Origin: Psychrobacter immobilis
Lineage (GTDB): Bacteria > Pseudomonadota > Gammaproteobacteria > Pseudomonadales > Moraxellaceae
Reading direction: 5' to 3'
NCBI GenBank assembly: GCA_904846265.1
Contig: CAJHAA010000023.1
Coordinates: 1 to 38,954 of the forward strand
Length of the DNA stretch: 38,954 nucleotides
Shown here: positions 1-7,968 of the stretch, piece by piece
Position numbering within the stretch: position 1 is the stretch's first letter
Layout of the letters: every line of letters begins with the position of its first letter
The notes under the pieces: model-generated
Told to the model about the DNA's origin: nothing
Seen by the model: the letters and a program-made list of their open reading frames with translations, nothing else
Database searches by the model: none
Position numbers and translations under genes: made by a program

Positions 1-63
1 ACTCATGTCTTTGTTTTGGACACTTTTGATCACTTGCGCTCGAAAGTCTGCTGAATAGGTCAT
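1..63 (-). CDS. IS630-type transposase, N-terminal fragment (cut by window edge)
   Basis: The minus strand from position 63 encodes MTYSADFRAQVIKSVQNKDM followed by S, and the frame runs off the left edge. This matches the start of the helix-turn-helix domain of IS630-family transposases or their OrfA, which typically begin with M-x-Y-S-x-D-F-R and continue into a DNA-binding segment. The ATG at 63-61 is the only plausible start seen; a purine-rich AGAAG lies a few bases upstream of it. Only 21 codons are visible, so the family assignment rests on this motif alone. The rest of the element and its far end lie outside the window. The IS terminus should lie between 64 and about 190, but it cannot be fixed without the other end. 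Confidence 0.55.
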   Translation of the reverse strand, partial: MTYSADFRAQVIKSVQNKDMS

Positions 64-214
64 GTATTCTTCTGCCGTGTCGCTTATTTTAAAAGTATTG
101 TATCTTATTTATAAAAGACTAACTATACATACCAAAAACCTAGCCGTATTGGCACATTTCGCGACTTTGTTGTAGTATGAGAATACCGATTTCGGTTAAA
201 TAAGGATAATAATA

Positions 215-625
215 ATGGCTGAGAAAGCGATTGATAAACAGAAAAAAGAGGACATATTGGATACCGATTTAGAGTACCTCATTAACGAAGAAGAAAAACT
301 GCAAGAAAAGCTAAAAGACAGTAGCCATCTTGAGCGTTTTGCCAAAGATTTGATGCTATTCATGAGCTTGATTAAAGACTACTATCAAGGAAACTATCGC
401 GATATTCCCTACAAGACCATTTCAGCAGGTGTGGTTGGACTGCTCTATACTCTCAACCCAATCGATATCATTCCAGATTTCATACCCTTTATCGGTCATA
501 TTGACGATGCGCTAGTCCTCACCTTTTGCTTGAAATTGGTCGAAAAAGATTTGCAAAAATATCAAACTTGGAAGAAAAAACAAACCGCTATCAAAACCGC
601 TACTGACTTAAAGAAAAACAAGTAA
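215..625 (+). CDS. YkvA family protein (DUF1232)
   Basis: A 136-residue protein. The central segment (about residues 60-110) carries the hallmark of the DUF1232/YkvA family: a hydrophobic stretch ending in LNPIDIIPDFIPFIGHIDDA, where the P-x-D-x-I-P-D-x-I-P pattern is nearly invariant. The first 35 residues are charged and probably helical, and the C-terminus is lysine-rich. The family is small, probably membrane-associated and of unknown biochemical role. The start is supported by an AAGGA ribosome-binding site at 202-206. The gene stands alone, is followed by a bidirectional terminator and converges with the next gene. No function is inferred beyond family membership. Confidence 0.85.
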   Translation: MAEKAIDKQKKEDILDTDLEYLINEEEKLQEKLKDSSHLERFAKDLMLFMSLIKDYYQGNYRDIPYKTISAGVVGLLYTLNPIDIIPDFIPFIGHIDDALVLTFCLKLVEKDLQKYQTWKKKQTAIKTATDLKKNK

Positions 626-676
626 CTTTGTACAAGCTATCATCCTGAAATGATCATTATAAAAAATAATCGTTAT

Positions 677-721
677 AAAAAGCCACGACTGACAATCAAT
701 GTATCAGCCGTGGCTTTTTTA
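677..721. terminator. Bidirectional rho-independent terminator
   Basis: AAAAGCCACG and CGTGGCTTTTT form the arms of a strong hairpin, extended by CTGA/TCAG around a short loop. It is flanked by an A-run on the left and a T-run on the right, so it can end both the YkvA gene and the convergent membrane-protein gene. Confidence 0.85.
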
Positions 722-748
722 TTCATTAATAGCAATTATTTATGTGAG

Positions 749-1054
749 TTAATCTGGAACATCATAACGCGCTTTTTCTGGATTAAGACCGAACGAATAG
801 ACAAAGGTTGCAACGAGGCTATTGATAATAATAAACGGCAAATCGATAGCAGCATGCCCAAGCGCATAGCGACCAATCAGCCACGAAACAATCAGCATAA
901 TAATAAAGAAACCGCCTAAGTACGCCAAAATTTCAGGATGCTTTAAATTATAAGTCTGCTTAGGTTCAGGCTTCTTATCAAGTACATAGGTTCTGATTGC
1001 CCAACCCGCTGCATAAGAAAATCCGCCCAATACCACGTAACTAAAAAAATTCAT
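749..1054 (-). CDS. Small integral membrane protein, unknown function
   Basis: About 101 residues from the chosen start (MNFFSYVVLG...). Three hydrophobic segments are visible at about residues 1-20, 44-64 and 70-90, separated by a charged loop (DKKPEPKQ). The C-terminal tail is short and polar. An in-frame ATG seven codons upstream (1075) is possible, but AGAG sits about nine bases before the internal ATG and the hydrophobic segment begins right there, so I prefer 1054. The gene converges with the YkvA gene across a shared terminator. I do not recognise the family and propose no function. Confidence 0.6.
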   Translation of the reverse strand: MNFFSYVVLGGFSYAAGWAIRTYVLDKKPEPKQTYNLKHPEILAYLGGFFIIMLIVSWLIGRYALGHAAIDLPFIIINSLVATFVYSFGLNPEKARYDVPD

Positions 1055-1145
1055 ATTGCTTAACTCTAATAACATACGGTTTATAGCAAAACACTGTTTA
1101 AAATAACACTATCGATCATAAATTCTGTTTATGAGCCGTGCTTGC

Positions 1146-1700
1146 TTAGAGGCTCTCATTAACATTATCAATCACAATATTGGCATGTGGATTGGCTAAA
1201 ATATCGGTATTGACATCATCACACTCGACACGATAGATGGTATTGGCACCGCGATAAATATAGGATAAGTATTCACTATCTAAGAGTGGATCGATATTGG
1301 CATAGGCAGGCTTAACATGAGCCAGTACTAGCACTCGATCAGGACGCCCAATGACCGCATCGACATTGTCAGGATCAATAGAGAAAAACTGCGGGATTTC
1401 GCTATTTTCAATCACTTCTAGCGGCTCAGTGTCATCCCAAACGCGCTTCGCACTTGCCGGCTCTTTCATCTGCATCACCCACGAGCCATCCTGTTGACTG
1501 ATTTTTATTTGGGCAGGCTCGTCATGACTAACCGTGTAACAACCTTCAAAAACCGATAAGTCTGTCGCCGCTTCGACCGATCCAGTATCAGCTTGAATGT
1601 TGCTATCGTTGCAAGCACTTAAAAATAGCGCGCTGCTCACCGCTATGCCGACTGGTAAGCACATCAGCCTTTTATAAAAAATGTTTGAGCGTAAGGACAT
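1146..1700 (-). CDS. Putative lipoprotein, unknown function
   Basis: A 184-residue protein from the chosen start MSLRSNIF. The N-terminus has basic residues, a hydrophobic stretch and a lipobox LSAC, so it is predicted to be lipidated on that cysteine and anchored in an envelope membrane. The mature part is acidic and contains cysteines in GCYTV and VECDD, which could form a disulfide. An upstream ATG (1718) is in frame, but AGGAT lies nine bases before the ATG at 1700, which makes 1700 the better start. No domain is recognised. The 71-bp gap to the membrane-protein gene upstream of position 1146 shows no clear terminator. Confidence 0.65.
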   Translation of the reverse strand: MSLRSNIFYKRLMCLPVGIAVSSALFLSACNDSNIQADTGSVEAATDLSVFEGCYTVSHDEPAQIKISQQDGSWVMQMKEPASAKRVWDDTEPLEVIENSEIPQFFSIDPDNVDAVIGRPDRVLVLAHVKPAYANIDPLLDSEYLSYIYRGANTIYRVECDDVNTDILANPHANIVIDNVNESL

Positions 1701-1805
1701 AATAGGGTTATCCTGCATTCATGCATTAAACTTTTATGAAAAATTGTCTTTAAAAAAACTACCTTTAAACAGTGATGATGACAATCTTGATATTAACGTG
1801 ATTTT

Positions 1806-1950
1806 CTAGGGCATGTTTTAATCAACTATTGGCACTGTCGAATGATTTGCGCTACTAATTGACGCCAGCAAACTGCTATTTTTTCTGCTGCGTAGTCAAT
1901 ACCGTTTGATACTGTGTGTCGCAACACAGCTCATTTTAACAGAAAATAGC
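1806..1950. repeat. Possible degenerate mobile-element remnant
   Basis: This lies in the 427-base gap between the lipoprotein and the RNase H fusion gene. CTAGGGCATGTTTTAATC at about 1807-1824 resembles the GGGCGTGT ends of the other elements in this window. Further on are an inverted repeat TGCTATTTT..CTG / CAGAAAATAGCA (about 1874 and 1940) and a small hairpin CTGTGT/ACACAG at 1912-1929. No matching right terminus was found, so this may be only part of an element. The rest of the gap holds the promoter below. Confidence 0.25.
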
Positions 1951-1997
1951 AAGGTTACTATTATGATCTGTGCTTTTGGCGACTTTGTGCATTACGA

Positions 1998-2028
1998 TTG
2001 CCCACATCAACGATAGATTTGTTATACT
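1998..2028 (+). promoter_or_regulatory. Probable sigma-70 promoter of the rnhA-dnaQ fusion
   Basis: An extended -10 of the form TG-T-TATACT ends at 2028. TTGCCC at 1998-2003 could be the -35, with a spacer of 19 bases, slightly long but tolerable with an extended -10. The predicted leader to the ATG at 2128 is about 90 bases. Confidence 0.45.
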
Positions 2029-2127
2029 CATTCCCAAAATATAACGGAATCGCTGGTGTAAAAACAACGCGAGCAAAATCCCTCCAACCCTCCCTATCTT
2101 TATCAATTTCTAGGTCAATAATTTTTT

Positions 2128-3744
2128 ATGTCAGACAATCGCACCTCAGCGCAGCCATTCAACACCAGTAACGCGATGAATCCGTTGGCCGCCAAATCAA
2201 ACACCACCGTGGCCTATACGGATGGTGCCTGTAAAGGCAATCCAGGCGCTGGTGGCTGGGGCGCACACCTCATTTTTAGTGATGGACGTACACAAGATTT
2301 GTACGGCGGTGATAAAGAGACGACCAATAATCGCATGGAGTTGATGGGCGCGATACAAGCATTGACCCATAGCCCGCATGAGCACAACCTCGAGATTTGG
2401 ACAGACTCAAGCTATGTCAAAAAAGGCATCACCGAATGGATAGAGGGTTGGAAAAAAAGAGGCTGGAAAACGGCAAGTAAAAAACCTGTCGCCAATCAAG
2501 ACCTTTGGCAGCAATTAGATAAGCTATGCCAGCAGCGCGATGTTGACTGGCATTGGGTAAAAGGTCACGCAGGACATGCAGGCAATGAAAAAGCGGACGA
2601 GCTGGCAAACTTAGGCGTGACGTCCAGCAGTGAAGAATTATCGAGCATAGAGCCGCAAGCCACAGCTAAAAAAAAAGGGCAAATAATGCCTAATACAGCG
2701 CAAAATGCTGCTCACAATGACTGGCTAAGTTTCGATCCACTGGGTCTGGATATGGCAGATGATGAACTTGACGAAGATGTCATAGACACTGATAACGATA
2801 CTAACCCTGCCGATGATATGATGAGTAAAGATGCTGTAATAGACACCGATCGCTATCAGCATAATGTTAGCAAACCAATGAGTAAAATAGAGATGCCGGA
2901 AACCCAAACATCTATGACTGATGCAACGATAAATGATCATGTGCCTGCTACCGTTACTGGCATAGAAGAAGCTAATACACCAAAATTTGACGGCGACACC
3001 AGCCGTGCCAATCCGTATTTCATACCGCTGCTACCCAAACCTATCCATCGTCATGAGTCTGATCGCCAGCTCATTATGGATACTGAAACCACAGGTCTTG
3101 ATCCGTTAAAAGGCGACCGTATTATCGAAGTCGGTATCGTGGAGATGATCGGGCGTAAATTTACGGGTGAAAAGCTCCACGTTTATATCAATCCACAGCG
3201 CGGCATGGATGATGAAGTCATTCGTATCCATGGTATTTCTGAGGCATTTTTGACCGACAAGCCTACCTTTGATCAAGTTGCTCAGTCGCTCTATGATTTT
3301 ATGGACGGCGCAGAAATCATCGCTCATAACGCCACCTTTGATATGAACTTCTTAAACATGGAGTTTGCCAAAGTCGGTATGAATGACTTTGCTGAGCGCG
3401 TACAAGTGACTGACTCGCTGGTCATGGCAAAGCAGCAATATCCTGGGCAAAAAAACACCCTAGATGCTTTAGTGCGTCGCCTAAATGTGGGAAAGCAAGA
3501 TCGTACTTTTCACGGCGCCTTACTTGATTCAGAGATTTTAGCAGAAGTTTATCTGGCGATGACAGGTGGACAGGTTACACTCGCCATCGAAGAAGACACG
3601 CAAACAGATGGTGGGCAGACAGCACACGCCAGTTTTGCCAATTTAGCGTCTTTATTGCTAGAGTCATCTATGGATGAAAATACCAATCAAGAGTGGTATG
3701 CCGCGCTCGCAGAAGCGTATCCTGAGTTAAAAGCCAATATGTAG
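2128..3744 (+). CDS. rnhA-dnaQ: RNase HI / DNA polymerase III epsilon subunit fusion
   Basis: One uninterrupted 538-residue frame joins two replication enzymes. Residues about 25-170 are RNase HI, which removes RNA from RNA:DNA hybrids. The catalytic set D32 ([11 protein letters not shown]), E71 (NNRMEL), D93 (TDSSYV), H147 and D157 ([12 protein letters not shown]) is intact. Residues about 170-310 are an acidic, low-complexity linker. Residues about 313-480 are the DnaQ 3'-5' proofreading exonuclease, with ExoI DTETTG (D318, E320), ExoII HNATFD (H400, D405) and ExoIII H462/D467. The C-terminal 60 residues probably bind the polymerase alpha subunit. In many gammaproteobacteria rnhA and dnaQ are adjacent separate genes; here they share a frame. 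M17 is an alternative start. No terminator is seen before the next gene. Confidence 0.93.
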   Translation: MSDNRTSAQPFNTSNAMNPLAAKSNTTVAYTDGACKGNPGAGGWGAHLIFSDGRTQDLYGGDKETTNNRMELMGAIQALTHSPHEHNLEIWTDSSYVKKGITEWIEGWKKRGWKTASKKPVANQDLWQQLDKLCQQRDVDWHWVKGHAGHAGNEKADELANLGVTSSSEELSSIEPQATAKKKGQIMPNTAQNAAHNDWLSFDPLGLDMADDELDEDVIDTDNDTNPADDMMSKDAVIDTDRYQHNVSKPMSKIEMPETQTSMTDATINDHVPATVTGIEEANTPKFDGDTSRANPYFIPLLPKPIHRHESDRQLIMDTETTGLDPLKGDRIIEVGIVEMIGRKFTGEKLHVYINPQRGMDDEVIRIHGISEAFLTDKPTFDQVAQSLYDFMDGAEIIAHNATFDMNFLNMEFAKVGMNDFAERVQVTDSLVMAKQQYPGQKNTLDALVRRLNVGKQDRTFHGALLDSEILAEVYLAMTGGQVTLAIEEDTQTDGGQTAHASFANLASLLLESSMDENTNQEWYAALAEAYPELKANM

Positions 3745-3904
3745 TCGCCGTATAAGCTGATGATATCAATCTTTGAGCAATATCATTTGTATAATATAGG
3801 CTTGATTATTGTTATATTAAGCGTTAAAAAGTTACCAGCAAGTGCTTTTTCGATCATCATTTAAACCATCGCCATTCTCATCAGTACATTATGGAAAAAC
3901 ACCT

Positions 3905-5587
3905 ATGAACCAGTCTGCGCAAATGAAGTTAACGGCCCCAACGCTTAGTGTTACTGATTTCAATCTACCATCGCTACATTTGTTGCATGATGAGATCATC
4001 GTAACCTTAAAAGATACTGAGATTCATCTGAGTGAATTTAATGATGATAATAGTCAAGCCCCTTTATTATTAGATTCTATCACTGTGCTAAAGCAGTTGT
4101 CTTGCATCTTTGAGCTGATATCTTTGGTTGGTGCAGAGGCTTTGAATACCGCTATTGTCAATGGTTTACAGCGCCTCTATGATAATGGCGATAATAACGA
4201 TACCAGCTTGATTATGGACTTATCAGAAGCCATTATGACACTGGATCGCTATATCGAGTTTGTGCTTTTGACAGAGTCGGTAGAGCCAACCTTGTTACTG
4301 CCTGTTATTAATAAACTCAATGCTCACGGGCAAGAAACCCCTATCTCAGCAGACTATTTTGCAGCTTTTGGTAGCAGTAGTGTCATCATTGCCAACCCTG
4401 AACAAAACTTCCAACCACTTGACGAGCTTAACCTAGACACTGAACTACTAACTTATGCTTATCGTAGTGGTCTTGGAGTCGCTCTGCTCAATCAAGATGG
4501 CAACGTTAGCCCAGACGATCAGCAAAAACTTGATGCCATGAGTGCAGCATGTGCTTTGATAGCATCAAACACCAGCAGTCTATTTTGGCAAGCGGCCACC
4601 GCAGCTGTCACGGACATTGCCACGATATTACCGCTAAATCTGAGTCAAAAACACACACTGATTTATTTAGAGCAGCAATTCCAAAGCTACTTGCCTGTGA
4701 TGGACAAACGGTTTGCGGATTTGGTCAGTTTTGCTTGCCAGCGTGACAGTGATGCGGCGCAACGACTGCGTGAGCAATACGCCAGCAACCACTTGGAAAG
4801 CGCACAACTTGAGCAAATGAAACGTTTCTTATTCGGTCCTAATCGCGCCCTGACCGATACTCTGAACACCATCATTCAGACCCAAATTAATACCATCAAA
4901 GAAAATGTGGATAGCTACGCACGTGGTGATTCATTGAACCCTGTCGATATGCAAACCGCACAGATTATCGAAGAGCTAACAGAATTGAGCTCAGCGTTAC
5001 GCTTGCTTGGTTTATCAAATGCAGCCAATAGTCTCAGCGTAGCAGCAGAAGCTGTTAGTCATTGGCAAACGCCCTCGCCTGACGATTTTGATCACTTGCT
5101 GTTGGCATTAATGCATGCGGAAAACGCCACCATTGCAATGGCAGAAATGCACACACCAGGGGCCATCTATTTGCCACTGAATAACCCGCATATCTCTTTA
5201 CATCAGCTCAATACGGCTAATGATACTTTGATACAAGAAAGTCGTTCCGCTATTGCCAGTGCAGAACAAGCCATTAACGATTATTTGGCTGAGCCAGAGC
5301 GCGATATGCTCAATATTCAGAACATACCTGAGATGATGCGCCAAGTGGCAGGGGCTGTGCGCTTCTTACAGCTGCCAACACCTGCCAGCATGCTCAGTCA
5401 ATTGGCCAATTATCTTCAGCAGCGTATCGAAGGTGGACAACGTATTGAAGACAGTACGCTTGCCTGTATCGCTGATGTCATTATGGCCGTCGATCATCAT
5501 CTAGATGGTTTTGAACACAATCGTCCGGTCAGCAAACAAGCATTAGATGTGGGACAGCAGAGCTTGATTCATCTACTGGCAGCCTAA
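3905..5587 (+). CDS. FimL-like protein (ChpA/PilL N-terminal homologue)
   Basis: About 560 residues from ATG 3905; a GTG at 3842 would add 21 residues that look non-coding. It is helical and soluble, with no signal peptide. Residues about 55-140 (LSCIFELISLVGAEALNTA, then a segment ending LLLPVINKLNAHG) resemble the N-terminus of Pseudomonas FimL and of the chemosensory kinase ChpA. Residues about 350-400 (TAQIIEELTELSSALRLLGL) have the repeat style of Hpt-like modules. FimL promotes cAMP-dependent type IV pilus function and lacks phosphorylatable histidines, and I see no clear HPt histidine motif here. The assignment is from recalled family character; a degenerate ChpA-type protein is the alternative. 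No pilus genes are nearby. Confidence 0.55.
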   Translation: MNQSAQMKLTAPTLSVTDFNLPSLHLLHDEIIVTLKDTEIHLSEFNDDNSQAPLLLDSITVLKQLSCIFELISLVGAEALNTAIVNGLQRLYDNGDNNDTSLIMDLSEAIMTLDRYIEFVLLTESVEPTLLLPVINKLNAHGQETPISADYFAAFGSSSVIIANPEQNFQPLDELNLDTELLTYAYRSGLGVALLNQDGNVSPDDQQKLDAMSAACALIASNTSSLFWQAATAAVTDIATILPLNLSQKHTLIYLEQQFQSYLPVMDKRFADLVSFACQRDSDAAQRLREQYASNHLESAQLEQMKRFLFGPNRALTDTLNTIIQTQINTIKENVDSYARGDSLNPVDMQTAQIIEELTELSSALRLLGLSNAANSLSVAAEAVSHWQTPSPDDFDHLLLALMHAENATIAMAEMHTPGAIYLPLNNPHISLHQLNTANDTLIQESRSAIASAEQAINDYLAEPERDMLNIQNIPEMMRQVAGAVRFLQLPTPASMLSQLANYLQQRIEGGQRIEDSTLACIADVIMAVDHHLDGFEHNRPVSKQALDVGQQSLIHLLAA

Positions 5588-5694
5588 TTTCTATCATGCT
5601 TAAGCACTAAAATGATATTTAAATGGCGGATTTTCTGCCATAGCCCTTCATTTATATATAATCGATCCCATATAATCTGGATACAAGCAAGATG

Positions 5695-5725
5695 CGCTTA
5701 GCACTACAAATAGTAGTGCTAAGCG
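5695..5725. repeat. Perfect 13-bp palindrome in the nudC upstream region
   Basis: CGCTTAGCACTAC and its exact reverse complement are separated by five bases. There is no T-run after it, so it is not a typical intrinsic terminator. The arm begins with the same 11 bases (CGCTTAGCACT) that start the tandem repeat at 6928. Possible roles are an operator, an RNA hairpin in the nudC leader or an end of the FimL-like transcript; none can be chosen from sequence. Confidence 0.6.
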
Positions 5726-5795
5726 AGCCTGACACCGTATCCGAATGATATAGGATTGACTTTAATTCAATTAAAAAAAGTCTGTATCAACACTG

Positions 5796-6857
5796 ATGCG
5801 TACTGACCGTAACCGGTTTGGAATTTTACCTATGACCAGCGCTTTTGTATTTAGTGATGATACTGTTTTATGCCACCAGCGACCTAATGGATGGTGGCCG
5901 GTGCAGCTTGAATTACCCCCATCCGCTACACATTCAGACGAGGAGACCCAGCTTGCTTATCAAGTTGGTCATGTCACGCTACTCGAAAGCCTAGCACCGC
6001 GTCACTGGTCGCCTGATGTCAATCCTACTAGCGCGAGTGTAGATACTCTGAAGTATGCCGATATTCTAGAAAGTTCCGATATTCTAGAAAGTGCCGACAG
6101 TTCGATTAATACTCCCCACACCTTTACTGCGCAAGCGGCTAGCGCCATTACTTATGACTATGCAATTGCACATCATATTGCATTGCCTATCATCGCTGAG
6201 GGCAGTGGCAATGCGTTTGTTCCTTATCGCCAGCTGATTACTCAGTTGCCAGTGGCTTTGTCCGATCAGCTTAGCCAAGCAATACAGTTATTGCGCTGGC
6301 AAACAGATACACAGTTTTGTAGTCGCTGTGCTGCCCCAACCATTCATGCCAAGCGAGATGAGCGTGCGATGGTCTGTCCAGTGTGCCGATTGCGCCAATA
6401 CCCACGTGTACAACCCTGTGTCATCACGGCTATTACTCGCCCGAATCCGCAAACTGGTGAAATGCAGATTTTGCTAGCCCATCATCATCGTTATGGACAG
6501 CAAAAAACAGCGCCTCATTTATTACAGTCGCCACCACCGTTACTATACGGTTTGATTGCAGGCTTTGTAGAAGTGGGTGAAAGCCTAGAACACGCGGTGG
6601 TGCGTGAAGTGGCAGAAGAGGTAAATATCAGCCTATCAGATATTCGTTACGTCAGCAGTCAGCCATGGCCATTTCCGTCTAATTTAATGCTAGGCTTTCG
6701 CGCTTCTTATGCAGCTGGCGAAATTGTTATCCAAGAAGATGAGCTGTCGCACGCCGATTTTTTTGATCTATCAAATTTGCCAAAAATACCCTCAAAAGGT
6801 AGCATTGCTTACGAGCTGATCGCACAAATTGCCAATGAGCAAGGTATTTTGCTTTAA
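5796..6857 (+). CDS. nudC: NADH pyrophosphatase / NAD-cap RNA hydrolase
   Basis: A 353-residue Nudix hydrolase that cleaves NAD(H) and can remove NAD caps from RNA. A zinc ribbon is formed by C175, C178, C194 and C197. The Nudix box runs G256 to I278 with E262, R270, E271, E274 and E275, as in the consensus, but has N277 where the consensus glycine normally is. The NudC-specific SQPWPFPS signature follows at 288-295. The N-terminal region is longer than usual for the family and contains a near-tandem repeat, DILESS-DILESA (about residues 89-100), with matching DNA repeats. The start is uncertain: neither ATG 5796 nor ATG 5832 has a good ribosome-binding site. Confidence 0.9.
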   Translation: MRTDRNRFGILPMTSAFVFSDDTVLCHQRPNGWWPVQLELPPSATHSDEETQLAYQVGHVTLLESLAPRHWSPDVNPTSASVDTLKYADILESSDILESADSSINTPHTFTAQAASAITYDYAIAHHIALPIIAEGSGNAFVPYRQLITQLPVALSDQLSQAIQLLRWQTDTQFCSRCAAPTIHAKRDERAMVCPVCRLRQYPRVQPCVITAITRPNPQTGEMQILLAHHHRYGQQKTAPHLLQSPPPLLYGLIAGFVEVGESLEHAVVREVAEEVNISLSDIRYVSSQPWPFPSNLMLGFRASYAAGEIVIQEDELSHADFFDLSNLPKIPSKGSIAYELIAQIANEQGILL

Positions 6858-6929
6858 TCTATAATATCAATGCAGCATTTATCAATATCGTTATTATCCT
6901 ATTATTCTAATGTCAGCGCTCAGAGCACG

Positions 6930-6987
6930 CTTAGCACTTAGCACTTAGCACTTAGCACTTAGCACTTAGCACTTAGCACTTAGCACT
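6930..6987. repeat. Heptamer tandem repeat (CTTAGCA, about 8.3 copies)
   Basis: Eight perfect consecutive copies of CTTAGCA are followed by CT. The array ends 21 bases before the rnfB start, between nudC and rnfB, so it lies in the probable promoter or leader of rnfB. Perfect short arrays of this kind commonly change copy number by slipped-strand mispairing. Seven-base units would alter spacing, not reading frame, because the array is outside the coding region. Confidence 0.95.
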
Positions 6988-7008
6988 GATATTAAGGTTT
7001 TAAAGCAT

Positions 7009-7857
7009 ATGCAAAGCAGCACTAGTAAAAATAGCACCCACATCCGTCTCACCAATTTGCCAATCTTGTTCGACACTTTGGATATAGAGCGCTTACCTGC
7101 GGACATACAAGCGAAAATCTCATATATTGATGCTTGTCTACCGCAAACACAATGTGGACTTTGCGAGCACCCAGACGGCTGCTTGCCCTATGCCGCCGCT
7201 ATCGTGCTTGACAATGAGCCATACAATAAATGTGTACCCGGTGGTCAACCCGTTACCAATGCTATCGCTCAAATCATTCATATAGACAGTCATGAAGCGA
7301 TACTTAGCGCGGCGCCTTCTCAGTGGCCAATAGATGCGACCTCTGAACGTCCGACTGAGGTACGTGCGGTGATCCGTGAAGATGATTGTATCGGCTGCAC
7401 CAAATGTATACCTGCCTGCCCAGTCGATGCTATTGTGGGTACTGGTAAGCACATGCATACTATCTTTACGGATTTATGCACGGGCTGCGAGCTTTGCATC
7501 GCTCCTTGTCCAGTCGACTGTATCGACTTGGTCACTGTTGAACGGGAGCTGTCTAGCTCTGAACGTACCACAGAGCAAGAAGATTTAAGACAGCGCTATC
7601 ATACTCATTTAAGACGCGTCACCGAGCAGCTGGCTGATAGTAGCAATAGTAGACCTGTTGTCAGCATGGTTGAAGCAAAACTGAACAATGCCGCTAGTCA
7701 ATCGTTGAATATCAGCGAAGCGCAGGCAAAAAACACCATTGCCGCAGCGAAGCTTCGTAGTAAAATTAAAAAGCTAGAAAAGCAGCTAAGTGTCCGTCCA
7801 AATGAGAGCAAACAAGTAGAGCTTGACGCATTGCAAGTGGAGTTAAGTCAGCTTTAA
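7009..7857 (+). CDS. rnfB: RnfB/RsxB-like iron-sulfur protein, soluble orphan
   Basis: A 282-residue protein. Residues about 43-80 form the RnfB-type 4Fe-4S domain (PQTQCGLC, C58, C75 in CVPGGQP). Two ferredoxin motifs follow: C127/C130/C133/C137 and C157/C160/C163/C167, both ending CPVD. The last 80 residues are alanine- and lysine-rich and probably helical. RnfB is an electron-transfer subunit of the membrane Rnf/Rsx complex. This protein lacks the N-terminal membrane helix seen in E. coli RsxB, and no rnfA, C, D, G or E gene is nearby. It is therefore probably a soluble ferredoxin derived from RnfB. It precedes nth, as the rsx operon does in E. coli. Confidence 0.8.
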   Translation: MQSSTSKNSTHIRLTNLPILFDTLDIERLPADIQAKISYIDACLPQTQCGLCEHPDGCLPYAAAIVLDNEPYNKCVPGGQPVTNAIAQIIHIDSHEAILSAAPSQWPIDATSERPTEVRAVIREDDCIGCTKCIPACPVDAIVGTGKHMHTIFTDLCTGCELCIAPCPVDCIDLVTVERELSSSERTTEQEDLRQRYHTHLRRVTEQLADSSNSRPVVSMVEAKLNNAASQSLNISEAQAKNTIAAAKLRSKIKKLEKQLSVRPNESKQVELDALQVELSQL

Positions 7858-7968
7858 CAGCGTAATTATCATTTGTTAGACAGTCTACCCAACATCGCTA
7901 AAATGAATTTATTCCGATATCTTGTATCAATTATTAACTATCAATAGCCAAAAAATAGTAAGAATACT

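Noticed and set aside
650..919. Plus-strand ORF overlapping the terminator and the small membrane protein gene
   Set aside because: It starts inside the intergenic terminator and lies antisense to a gene with coherent membrane segments; no ribosome-binding site or recognisable domain.
3842..3904. GTG-initiated N-terminal extension of the FimL-like protein
   Set aside because: The added 21 residues are low in family-like character, and the ATG at 3905 is the more natural start.
6928..6987. CRISPR array
   Set aside because: The units are seven bases without spacers, so this is a simple tandem repeat; no cas genes are present.
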